DNA of 64,000 bases from Lachnospiraceae bacterium (GTDB lineage: Bacteria > Bacillota > Clostridia > Lachnospirales > Lachnospiraceae), in contig JAFTQM010000045.1 in assembly GCA_017462755.1 (NCBI GenBank), forward strand, positions 62,001-126,000, in the 5' to 3' direction. Below the pieces are notes generated by a model. It searched no databases. It was not told the DNA's origin and saw only the letters and a program-made list of their open reading frames with translations. The position numbers and the translations under genes were made by a program. Of the stretch, positions 26,420 through 34,400 are shown in pieces. Position 1 is the stretch's first letter, and each line of letters begins with the position of its first letter.

Positions 26420-27100
26420 ATGGGTTGGACAGAGCAGTATAAGAAAGCAGTAACCTTTAGCTACGATGATGGAGTGGCACAGGATTTGAGATTGTTGGAG
26501 ATTTTCAATCGATATGGGATGAAGGCAACCTTTAATCTGAACACCGGCTTGAATGCAGAGAACGGAAGCTGGGTTTATATGGGCAAGGAAGTAAAGCGAC
26601 TGAATCTGGCGGAGCATATAAAGACATACGAAGGGCATGAAATCGCAGTACATACGAGAACGCATCCGAATCTTTTGGAGGTAGATGATGTGACCTTTGA
26701 CCGGGAGATTCGCGAGGATGCAGAAGAAATCGAGCGCTTGTTTGGCCGCAAGCCGGTTGGTATGGCGTATCCGTATGGCACCTACAGTGATGAAATCATT
26801 GCAAAGCTGCCGGCATACGGTATTCAGTACAGTCGCAGTGTATGGCAGAATCATGATTTTGCGTTGCAGGATAATTTGCTGGCATTTCGCCCGACCTGTC
26901 ACCATGATGATGAAGCATTGTTTGACTTGGCGGAACGGTTTCTTGCAATGGAGCCGGATACCCCGCAGATTTTCTACATCTGGGGACATGCCTATGAATT
27001 TGACGGCAAGGAAAACTGGGACCGCATCGAAAAACTGTGCCAAAAACTAGCCGGACGAAACGACATCTTCTACGGAACCAACGCAGAAGTGTTATTATAA
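26420..27100 (+). CDS. Polysaccharide deacetylase (CE4/NodB-like), cytoplasmic
   Basis: The 226-residue protein is close to a bare NodB domain. The metal site is complete: FSYDDG (Asp16, Asp17) and HTRTHPN (His78, His82), followed by AYPYGTYSDE and a late WGHAYEF motif. Such enzymes remove N- or O-acetyl groups from sugar chains. There is no signal peptide or membrane anchor, so a soluble intracellular substrate is likely. The gene ends 8 bp from the convergent MATE gene, and no terminator separates them. The ribosome binding site is AAAAGGAGAAGAG. Confidence 0.87.
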   Translation: MGWTEQYKKAVTFSYDDGVAQDLRLLEIFNRYGMKATFNLNTGLNAENGSWVYMGKEVKRLNLAEHIKTYEGHEIAVHTRTHPNLLEVDDVTFDREIREDAEEIERLFGRKPVGMAYPYGTYSDEIIAKLPAYGIQYSRSVWQNHDFALQDNLLAFRPTCHHDDEALFDLAERFLAMEPDTPQIFYIWGHAYEFDGKENWDRIEKLCQKLAGRNDIFYGTNAEVLL

Positions 27101-27108
27101 AAGCTAAT

Positions 27109-28542
27109 TTACAATTCGATTTTCGCCCATCGTCCGCCGGAGAAGCGTACAAATCCGGCGACAAAGCGAAACGCCTGATCAATAATCAGGGAAATCCATG
27201 CACCGGCAAGCCCGAAGCCTGCAGGATAGCAGAGAACATAAGTCAATATCGGACGAATGACCGCAATACTAATCATCGAGGTAATGGCAACATATTTTGA
27301 ATCTCCGGCACCGCGCAGACAGCCGTTTAAGACCACCTGAGAGGTTTGGAAATGCGTGGAAAGTGCCATCAGAATCAGGATGGTAGAACCCAGCTCGATG
27401 ATTTCCGGGTCCTTGGAAAACAGCTCCACCAGAGAATATCTGCCGAAGAGAAAGAGCAGAAAAATACCGGTAGAGGCAAGGAAGGCAATTCGCTGTCCGA
27501 CCTTGCCGAATATCGTGGACAAATCCGGCCGTTTTGCGCCAAGATTTTGACCGACTAAGGCGGATGCGGCAATCGCAAAGCCGTCGCCAAAGCAGAAGGA
27601 AAGGTTCAGGATGTTCATACAAATCAAATGAGTAGCATACTCTGTCGTTCCGATTCCGGCAACGATTTTGGCATAGGCAAAAAAGCCGATGCGCATAAAG
27701 ACCTGCTCCACAAAGGCACTGCTGCTGACGCGAAAAATCGGAGAAAGTATCTCGGCAGATATTGTCCACTTGCTCTTGCGACGAAGCGAAAGATAGCCGT
27801 TTTTGCGGAGCAATGTAGTGACGGAAATTGCACAGGCGGCCATAGCACCCATTGCCGTAGCAATCGCGGCACCCTTAACTCCGAGCTTCGGGAAAATCCA
27901 GATACCGTTAATCAACAGGTAATTGAAGCACAGATTCACCAGATTTGCGACAATATTGGTCATCATAGAGATTTTGGTCTTGCCGCAGCCGCGCTGCGCT
28001 GCATTGATGGTCAGATTGAGGGAGGTAAACAAAATGCTGACACAGAGGATGCGGAAATAAGTAATGGCATCCTCTAAATATACTGCATCGGCACCGGCAA
28101 ACAGCAGCAAGGGCTTGGCGAAAAGAAAACCGAGCGTGGAGGTAAGCAGGGACAGCAGAAAGCTGAGCTGGATTACAACACGCAGCGTGTGATTGGCACC
28201 GTCCTGATCCTTTTGACCCTTGCGCCGGGCAATGACCGCAGTAACTCCTACATTGAGTGAAAAGATAACTGCCAACAAAATAAATTTCGGCTGATTGGTA
28301 ATGCCGACCGCATTGATGGCATTTTCGCCGAGGGTACCGACCATCATGGTGTCGACGGCACTGACCAGTCCGACTAACAGGGATTCTAACGCAGATGGCC
28401 AGGCAACCTGAAAGAAGGTACGGTAAGCACTGCCGGTCGAAGGAATCTCGCCAAGCTGCTGCGTCTTTTTTAGCATATGTGCGGTAGAAAAAAGAGCAGC
28501 AAGCGGATTGCGTTTTGTCTTAGGTTGAATTTCTGATATCAT
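27109..28542 (-). CDS. MATE family efflux transporter
   Basis: The 477-residue membrane protein has about 12 hydrophobic segments in two homologous halves. Family features include QVAWPSALESLLVGLVSAVD with VDTMMVGTLGENAINAVGI after it, and NVGVTAVIARRKGQ in the first half. MATE proteins export cationic drugs or metabolites using ion gradients. I chose ATG 28542 (MISEIQPK) because ACGAGG precedes it by about six bases; an upstream ATG ten codons earlier lacks this. The substrate cannot be predicted. Confidence 0.9.
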   Translation of the reverse strand: MISEIQPKTKRNPLAALFSTAHMLKKTQQLGEIPSTGSAYRTFFQVAWPSALESLLVGLVSAVDTMMVGTLGENAINAVGITNQPKFILLAVIFSLNVGVTAVIARRKGQKDQDGANHTLRVVIQLSFLLSLLTSTLGFLFAKPLLLFAGADAVYLEDAITYFRILCVSILFTSLNLTINAAQRGCGKTKISMMTNIVANLVNLCFNYLLINGIWIFPKLGVKGAAIATAMGAMAACAISVTTLLRKNGYLSLRRKSKWTISAEILSPIFRVSSSAFVEQVFMRIGFFAYAKIVAGIGTTEYATHLICMNILNLSFCFGDGFAIAASALVGQNLGAKRPDLSTIFGKVGQRIAFLASTGIFLLFLFGRYSLVELFSKDPEIIELGSTILILMALSTHFQTSQVVLNGCLRGAGDSKYVAITSMISIAVIRPILTYVLCYPAGFGLAGAWISLIIDQAFRFVAGFVRFSGGRWAKIEL

Positions 28543-28586
28543 ACTATGCCTCGTTTCTGAAATTAAAATCAAATCTTCTGATTATC

Positions 28587-28614
28587 ATAATAGCACACTT
28601 TCGACAAATGTCTA
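28587..28614 (-). promoter_or_regulatory. Possible promoter of the MATE gene
   Basis: On the minus strand TAGACA (28609-28614) and TATTAT (28587-28592) are spaced by 16 bp, about 45 bp upstream of the start codon. Confidence 0.4.
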
Positions 28615-28759
28615 TCATCTACATTCACAAAATTTTACCATTCATCAGTAAATAGCAGGAAAATGTACATACTAATCCTTGGATTTGTGCATAGCTTTGC
28701 ATCTGTACGCGCTGCAGCAGGTGCAAAGGATTACAATGGCAGTGCAGAAATGAGGTAGT

Positions 28760-30193
28760 ATGGAGAATAAGCAAATGGACAAGCTTTCCCTTCAGTTGAC
28801 GGAGAATATAGCAGAATTTGACCGGATTCTGAGTGTAAAAGAAAACTATGATATGTTAAAGCGGGTTTTTCGCATCGGAACCAGACAGGCGTGTTTTTAT
28901 TTTATAGACGGCTTTCATAAGGATGAGATATTACAGCGTCTGCTGCAATATTATGCAGATTTGGAAAACGAGGATACACCGGAAAGCTTACAGCAGCTGA
29001 TGCAGCAGCATATGCCCTATGGTGAGCTGGAGCTGGTCACGGGAAAGGAGGCGCTGATTGCAGCAATACTGTCCGGTAAGCCGGGACTGTTAGTAGATGG
29101 TTTTGATACGGCGATAACCGTAGACTTTCGAAATTATCCGGCGCGCAGCGTATCGGAGCCGGACAAGGACAAGGCAATGCGCGGTTCGAAGGACGGCTTT
29201 GTGGAAACGCTGGTATTCAATACGGCGCTGATTCGACGCAGAATCCGCACACCGGAATTTATGATAGAAATGCTTTCGGCAGGACGAAGCTCAAAAACGG
29301 ATATTGCCGTCTGTTATATGTCGAACCGGGTGGATAAAAAATTTCTGAACGAAATCAAGGAACGCATCAATCAAATTAATGTGGATGCATTGACGATGAA
29401 TCAGCAGAGTCTGGCGGAATGCTTGTTTCAGGGAAAATGGATTGATCCGTTTCCGAAATTCAAGTTTTCCGAGCGACCGGATACCGCGGCAGCCTGCATT
29501 TTGGAGGGCTGCATTGTATTGCTGGTAGACAATTCACCCGCAGCCATGATATTGCCGGCAAGTATTTTTGACATTGTCGAAGAGGCGGACGACTATTATT
29601 TTCCGCCGATTACCGGTACCTATTTGCGGCTTTCCCGTCTGTTCATCAACATACTGGCGCTGGTGCTGACACCGCTGTTTATGCTGGTCAGCAAAAATCC
29701 GGAGTACCTGCCGGAGATGTTTGCCTTTGTCGCAATCAAGGATCCGGTCAATATCCCGCTTATCTGGCAGTTTCTGATTTTGGAATTTATGGTGGATGGT
29801 CTGCGTCTGGCATCCTTGAATACCCCGAATATGCTCAGTACGCCGCTCAGTGTTATTTCCGGTCTGGTCATCGGCGAATTTACAGTCAGCTCCGGCTGGT
29901 TCAACGCAGAGGCAATGCTTTATATGGCATTTGTAACCATTGCCAATTATACGCAGGTAAATTTTGAACTTGGCTATGCGCTCAAGTTTTTGCGTATTTT
30001 GACCATTGTACTGACCTGGTTCTTTGGCATCTGGGGGTTTGCAGGCGGTCTGCTGTTTGCAGCATTTGCGATTCTGGCAAACCGTACCGTGGCAGGAAAA
30101 AGCTATCTGTATCCGCTCATTCCGTTCCGACCGAAGGAGTTTCTGCGAAGAGTAGTCAGAGTATCGCTTCCGAACAGCGAAAAGAAAGGCTGA
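28760..30193 (+). CDS. SpoVAF-like spore germination protein (GerA family)
   Basis: The 477-residue protein has a soluble N-terminal GerA-type domain (to about residue 290, with GKPGLLVDGFDTAITVDFRN and ETLVFNTALIRRRI) and four or five C-terminal membrane segments. In the membrane part, LRLASLNTPNMLSTPLSVIS, NFELGYALKFLR and LYPLIPFRPKEF are closer to SpoVAF than to GerAA nutrient receptors. SpoVAF works with the SpoVA channel and germinant receptors in the inner spore membrane. No spoVA, gerB or gerC gene adjoins it. It should be expressed in the forespore. CATACTA at 28668-28674 resembles a sigma-G -10 box, but no matching -35 was found. Confidence 0.75.
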   Translation: MENKQMDKLSLQLTENIAEFDRILSVKENYDMLKRVFRIGTRQACFYFIDGFHKDEILQRLLQYYADLENEDTPESLQQLMQQHMPYGELELVTGKEALIAAILSGKPGLLVDGFDTAITVDFRNYPARSVSEPDKDKAMRGSKDGFVETLVFNTALIRRRIRTPEFMIEMLSAGRSSKTDIAVCYMSNRVDKKFLNEIKERINQINVDALTMNQQSLAECLFQGKWIDPFPKFKFSERPDTAAACILEGCIVLLVDNSPAAMILPASIFDIVEEADDYYFPPITGTYLRLSRLFINILALVLTPLFMLVSKNPEYLPEMFAFVAIKDPVNIPLIWQFLILEFMVDGLRLASLNTPNMLSTPLSVISGLVIGEFTVSSGWFNAEAMLYMAFVTIANYTQVNFELGYALKFLRILTIVLTWFFGIWGFAGGLLFAAFAILANRTVAGKSYLYPLIPFRPKEFLRRVVRVSLPNSEKKG

Positions 30194-30196
30194 CTC

Positions 30197-30225
30197 TTGT
30201 AAGCAGAACAATTTTGCGGTATAAT
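30197..30225 (+). promoter_or_regulatory. Promoter of the deoD-deoC-cdd operon
   Basis: TTGTAA (30197-30202) and TATAAT (30220-30225) are spaced by 17 bp, beginning four bases after the preceding stop codon. Confidence 0.7.
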
Positions 30226-30273
30226 TTCTTTAGATGCAAATGAGCAAATGTCTTGTAGCAAGGAGGAATTCGT

Positions 30274-30981
30274 ATGTCAGTACCTACACCACACAACAAT
30301 GCAAAAAAGGGTGATATCGCAAAAACGGTTTTGATGCCGGGCGATCCGCTGCGTGCAAAATTCATTGCGGAAACTTATTTGGAAAATGTAACCTGTTTTA
30401 ATACGGTTCGTAATATGTTAGGCTATACCGGTACCTATCAGGGCAAGGAGGTTTCGGTTATGGGCGGTGGTATGGGCATTCCGTCCATCGGTATTTACAG
30501 CTATGAGCTGTTTCATTTTTATGATGTGGACAATATCATCCGCATCGGTTCAGCCGGTGGTATTTCGGATGATGTGAAAGTAAGGGATATTGTGTTTGCG
30601 ATGGCAGCTTCGACCAATTCGAATTATGCGTCGCAATATAAGCTTCCGGGGACGATAGCGCCTACCGCTGATTTTGGATTGCTGCAGAAGGCGGTTGCGG
30701 CAGCTACGGAGAAGAATATCGCTTTTACGGCAGGGAATGTCCTTTCCTCGGATATCTTTTATACCGAGGATGCAGCGGACAATGATGCATGGAAGAAGAT
30801 GGGTGTGTTAGCGGTTGAAATGGAATCGGCAGGCTTGTATCTGAATGCAGCCAGAGCGGGCAAAAAGGCGCTTTGTATTCTGACCATCTCTGACCATCTG
30901 TATACCGGAGAGTCCCTGTCTGCCGAGGAGCGTCAGACCAGCTTCCGTGATATGATGGAGATTGCGTTGAGCTTGGCATAG
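30274..30981 (+). CDS. deoD: Purine-nucleoside phosphorylase, DeoD type
   Basis: The 235-residue enzyme phosphorolyses purine (deoxy)ribonucleosides to base and (deoxy)ribose 1-phosphate. Its length and motifs match the hexameric DeoD type: MPGDPLRAKFIAETYL, GGGMGIPSIGIYSYEL, RIGSAGGI, and AVEMESAGLYLNA near the active site with the SDH block following (ILTISDHL). The ribosome binding site is AAGGAGGAATTCGT. It starts a salvage operon with deoC and cdd. Confidence 0.96.
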   Translation: MSVPTPHNNAKKGDIAKTVLMPGDPLRAKFIAETYLENVTCFNTVRNMLGYTGTYQGKEVSVMGGGMGIPSIGIYSYELFHFYDVDNIIRIGSAGGISDDVKVRDIVFAMAASTNSNYASQYKLPGTIAPTADFGLLQKAVAAATEKNIAFTAGNVLSSDIFYTEDAADNDAWKKMGVLAVEMESAGLYLNAARAGKKALCILTISDHLYTGESLSAEERQTSFRDMMEIALSLA

Positions 30982-31011
30982 GGCATTCCGGGAATGGAGG
31001 ATAGTGTAAAA

Positions 31012-31695
31012 ATGGATCGTATGAAAACAGAACAAATTACCGCGATGGTGGATCATACCCTGTTAGCGCAGACCGCGGTGTGGGAAGAGATTCAGCAGAT
31101 TTGTGACGACGCGATGACATATCGGACGGCTTCGGTTTGTATTCCGCCATCGTTTGTAAAGCAGGCAAAGGAATATGTCGGCGATAAGATGGCAGTGTGT
31201 ACCGTGATTGGATTTCCGAATGGCTACCATACAACCGCAGTCAAGGTGTTTGAAACCGAGGATGCAGTAAAGAACGGTGCGGACGAGATTGATATGGTGA
31301 TTAATATCGGTCAGGTAAAGGCAGGACGCTATGATTTGGTCTTAGAGGAAATCAAGCAGGTAAAGGCTGCCTGTGCGGGGCGTATTTTAAAGGTGATTAT
31401 TGAGACCTGTCTGCTGACGGATGCAGAAAAGAAGGAAATGTGTCGGGTGGTAACAGAGTCCGGTGCAGACTATATCAAGACCTCGACCGGTTTTTCGACG
31501 GTGGGGGCGACCTTTGACGATATTCGCCTGTTTCAGGAGAATGTCGGTGCGCAGGTAAAGATAAAGGCGGCAGGCGGTATCAGCAGTCTTGAGGATGCCG
31601 AAACCTTTGCAGAGCTTGGAGCGAGCAGACTGGGTACGAGCCGGATTATCAAGATATTAAAGAGCAAAGGAGCAGACCATGGAACTGGATACTAA
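31012..31695 (+). CDS. deoC: Deoxyribose-phosphate aldolase
   Basis: The 227-residue class I aldolase splits 2-deoxyribose 5-phosphate into glyceraldehyde 3-phosphate and acetaldehyde. Signatures: VDHTLL near the N-terminus, [30 protein letters not shown] and DYIKTSTGF with the Schiff-base lysine, then KAAGGI. The GGAGG lies 11 bases before the ATG at 31012; an earlier in-frame ATG at 30994 overlaps that site. It acts after deoD, presumably with a phosphopentomutase encoded elsewhere. Its last 17 bases overlap cdd. Confidence 0.95.
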   Translation: MDRMKTEQITAMVDHTLLAQTAVWEEIQQICDDAMTYRTASVCIPPSFVKQAKEYVGDKMAVCTVIGFPNGYHTTAVKVFETEDAVKNGADEIDMVINIGQVKAGRYDLVLEEIKQVKAACAGRILKVIIETCLLTDAEKKEMCRVVTESGADYIKTSTGFSTVGATFDDIRLFQENVGAQVKIKAAGGISSLEDAETFAELGASRLGTSRIIKILKSKGADHGTGY

Positions 31696-32101
31696 GACTC
31701 TTCGAATGCTGGTAAGGGTAGCACTTCTGACGAGGGACTATGCATATGCGCCATATTCGCAGTTTCATGTTGGTGCAGCCCTGCTTACGGCAAAGGGAAG
31801 GATTTATACCGGCTGCAATATTGAGAATGCAGGCTATTCTGCAACGAATTGTGCCGAGCGAACCGCATTTTTTAAGGCGGTCAGCGAGAGCGAGCGGGAG
31901 TTTGCGGCAATCGCAATCGCAGGAGGAAAAAAGGATGAACCGGCAGATTATACGCCACCATGCGGCATTTGTCGTCAGGTAATGGCAGAGTTTTGCGGAC
32001 CGGAATTTCCGGTTATTTTAGTACGTTCCGAGGAGGAGTATCAGATTTATACCTTAGCGGAACTGTATCCGATGGGATTTTCTCCGAAAAATCTGGAATA
32101 A
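31679..32101 (+). CDS. cdd: Cytidine deaminase
   Basis: The 140-residue zinc enzyme deaminates cytidine and deoxycytidine to the uridine forms. The active site is complete: [19 protein letters not shown] with the catalytic glutamate, and PPCGICRQV with the other zinc cysteines. It overlaps the 3' end of deoC by 17 bp in another frame, so translation is probably coupled. Confidence 0.95.
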   Translation: MELDTKTLRMLVRVALLTRDYAYAPYSQFHVGAALLTAKGRIYTGCNIENAGYSATNCAERTAFFKAVSESEREFAAIAIAGGKKDEPADYTPPCGICRQVMAEFCGPEFPVILVRSEEEYQIYTLAELYPMGFSPKNLE

Positions 32102-32138
32102 TCGGAACATCGGAAGCAAGGAGAAGAGAGGGTAAGAA

Positions 32139-33110
32139 ATGGCAACAAATCAGAAAAAGAAATCCGGCTCCGCTACGAGCCGGAGTCGAAATACGAACAG
32201 CAAAAAGAGCAGCAGTCGGAGTAATAACAGCCGTAGCAGTAGTCGCAGCGGTAGCAGCCGGAGCGGCAATCGCGGTCGCGGAAGTCAGAAGAGCAGTTCT
32301 TCCGGAGATGGCTTATCCAAGGTTTTGCTTATTTTATTTTTGGGTCTGTTGGTCGTACTGCTGATTTCCGGCTTGTTAAAAAACAAAAAAGAGAACGAGG
32401 AGAAACCGACACCGACTCCGACGGGGCAGATTACTGCAGCGTTGACGCCGACGGTTGCACCGACCCCGGAGGGGATGGGAGATCCGACTCTGGCACCGAG
32501 TCCGACACCGACCGTGGCAGCTACACCGACATTGACACCGAGTCCGACACCAAGCCCGGTGGCTACACCGACGGTACCACCGGCAGAGCCGGAGGCTGCC
32601 ATTACGTTAGATGAAGCCGAGGCGAAGATGGCGGAGATTGTAAATGTCGCAGGATATGATTATGAGCTGTCCGATGACCATTTATGGAAGGATGGCAGGA
32701 TGTATTACTGCTACGTTATTACCTATCAGCAGGCAGAGCAGTATGCGATTTTGCTGGATCAGGAAAGCGGAGAAATGTATTACTATGATGCGGAAGGAAA
32801 CAAAACTCCGTTAGAACATTTTCCGATGGATTCGACAGAAGCACCGGGGCAGGGAGAAAATGCAGGCATAAGCGAGGAAAAGGCAGTGAGCTGGCTGTCC
32901 GAGCTTTCGTTTACATCACTGGCACTTCCGGCACCGCTTGCAGAGTGTGAGGTATCCTTGGATACGTGGAAAACCATGGTATATGGTAAGGAATGCTATT
33001 GTCTGAATGTATTTTATCAGGGAACGCTGGCCGGAACGATTTATTTTACGGAGACAGCACAGAGCGTGTATTATTTGGATGAGTTCGGCGAATTTATCCG
33101 GGTAAGATAA
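32139..33110 (+). CDS. Membrane-anchored protein with Ser/Arg-rich tail and Thr-Pro linker
   Basis: I do not recognise this 323-residue protein as a known family. Residues 1-60 are almost entirely Ser, Arg, Asn, Lys and Gly. A single transmembrane helix follows (VLLILFLGLLVVLLISGLL, about 62-80). Then comes a Thr/Pro linker of repeated PTP units (about 90-150) typical of wall-spanning spacers, and an acidic extracellular domain of about 170 residues with two related halves (YCYVITYQQAEQYAILLDQ and YCLNVFYQGTLAGTIYFTE) that look like PepSY-type strands. Topology is probably N-in, C-out. It sits between cdd and a LacI gene with short gaps, so it may be in the nucleoside operon. Confidence 0.7.
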   Translation: MATNQKKKSGSATSRSRNTNSKKSSSRSNNSRSSSRSGSSRSGNRGRGSQKSSSSGDGLSKVLLILFLGLLVVLLISGLLKNKKENEEKPTPTPTGQITAALTPTVAPTPEGMGDPTLAPSPTPTVAATPTLTPSPTPSPVATPTVPPAEPEAAITLDEAEAKMAEIVNVAGYDYELSDDHLWKDGRMYYCYVITYQQAEQYAILLDQESGEMYYYDAEGNKTPLEHFPMDSTEAPGQGENAGISEEKAVSWLSELSFTSLALPAPLAECEVSLDTWKTMVYGKECYCLNVFYQGTLAGTIYFTETAQSVYYLDEFGEFIRVR

Positions 33111-33151
33111 CGCAGCAAATAAGAAGTGGTGTGTGAATTGGAGGAAGAAAA

Positions 33152-34168
33152 ATGTCAACCATCAAGGATATTTCGGAACGGTGCGGTGTTTCTGTGTCTA
33201 CGGTCAGTAAGGTGCTCAACGGCTACCGGGAAATCGGAGAAAAGACACGGGAGCAGGTATTTAAGGCAGCACAGGAGCTGGGATATGTGCAGGGAGAACG
33301 GGGCAGATATGCCAGACAGCAGAAGGGATATCAGATTGGCGTCCTTTTTTCTACCTTGTATTATCAGGGGCTGAAGAATGAATATTTTGCATATATTTTG
33401 TCGGCATTCCGGCAGGAGGCGACCAAAGCGGGCTATGATATTACGTTTATTGAGCACAATGTAGGCAGAAAGTCAATGAGCTATCTCGAGCATACCAGAA
33501 ATCGTAATTTTGACGGAGTCTGCATTGCCTGTGCGGATTTTACGAAGCCGGAGGTGCTGGAGCTGGTAAATTCGGAATATCCGGTGGTTACGATTGACCA
33601 TGCCTTCCATGAGGCAATTTCGATATTATCGGACAATGTGGACGGAATGAAGCAGTTAGTGGAATATATTCTTTCGATGGGACACAAAAAGATTGCGTAT
33701 ATTCACGGTACGCATTCCGCGGTAACACATAATCGTCTGGTAAGCTTTCACAGCTGTATGGCGGCGCATGGCTTACAGGTTCCGGGAGAGTATCTGAGAG
33801 AGGGCGAATATCGCAATGCAGAGACGGCAGAAGCATTGACGAAGGAGCTCTTGGCACTGCCGGAGCCGCCGACCTGTATTTTGGCATCGGATGATTATGC
33901 GGCACTTGGAGTAATCAAAGCGATTCACCAGAAGGGGCTTCGCGTGCCGGAGAATATTTCGGTGGCAGGGTATGACGGTATCTCGGTATCGCAGGCACTG
34001 GTACCGAAGCTGACCACCATCCGACAGGATACGGAGCGTATCGGCAAAGAGGCAGCGAGACGGTTGATTCGTTTGATTGAAAGCCCGATGACGACACCAT
34101 TAGAGAGTGTGCTTATGAAGGTAGAGCTGATTGCAGGCGAGAGTGTGAAACCACCACAGATGCATTAG
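33152..34168 (+). CDS. LacI-family transcriptional regulator
   Basis: The 338-residue protein has the LacI layout: an N-terminal helix-turn-helix with hinge helix (TIKDISERCGVSVSTVSKVL), then a periplasmic-binding-protein-like effector domain (VCIACADF, VVTIDHAF, IAYIHGT, CILASDDYAALGVIKA, ISVAGYDGISVSQAL). It would repress a sugar or nucleoside operon. The nearby deoD-deoC-cdd genes make a CytR/DeoR-like role conceivable, but there is no direct evidence. The ATG follows TTGGAGGAAGAAA, 41 bp after the preceding gene. Confidence 0.9.
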   Translation: MSTIKDISERCGVSVSTVSKVLNGYREIGEKTREQVFKAAQELGYVQGERGRYARQQKGYQIGVLFSTLYYQGLKNEYFAYILSAFRQEATKAGYDITFIEHNVGRKSMSYLEHTRNRNFDGVCIACADFTKPEVLELVNSEYPVVTIDHAFHEAISILSDNVDGMKQLVEYILSMGHKKIAYIHGTHSAVTHNRLVSFHSCMAAHGLQVPGEYLREGEYRNAETAEALTKELLALPEPPTCILASDDYAALGVIKAIHQKGLRVPENISVAGYDGISVSQALVPKLTTIRQDTERIGKEAARRLIRLIESPMTTPLESVLMKVELIAGESVKPPQMH

Positions 34169-34284
34169 AAAAATACATATTTTTAAAAGTTGTACATTTT
34201 ACTTACATTTAGTGAACAACCGAGTTACATTAGTTTGCAAAATGTGAAGTCACAGGATATTTTTTCGCGATAGCAAAAAAATAG

Positions 34285-34313
34285 TAGCAATTTGTCGGCA
34301 AATGGTATATGAT
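34285..34313 (+). promoter_or_regulatory. Weak promoter candidate for the EAL-protein gene
   Basis: TAGCAA (34285-34290) and TATGAT (34308-34313) are spaced by 17 bp. The -35 box matches poorly. Confidence 0.3.
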
Positions 34314-34400
34314 AAAGCTATGAGATGAGATGCGGAACTAGATTGAGTGTACATGGAAGGAAGCTCAGAAAGGAAAGCGAGAATCAAGGAGGAAGCACAT

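Noticed and set aside
30994..31011. Upstream ATG as the deoC start
   Set aside because: It overlaps the GGAGG element that serves the ATG at 31012.
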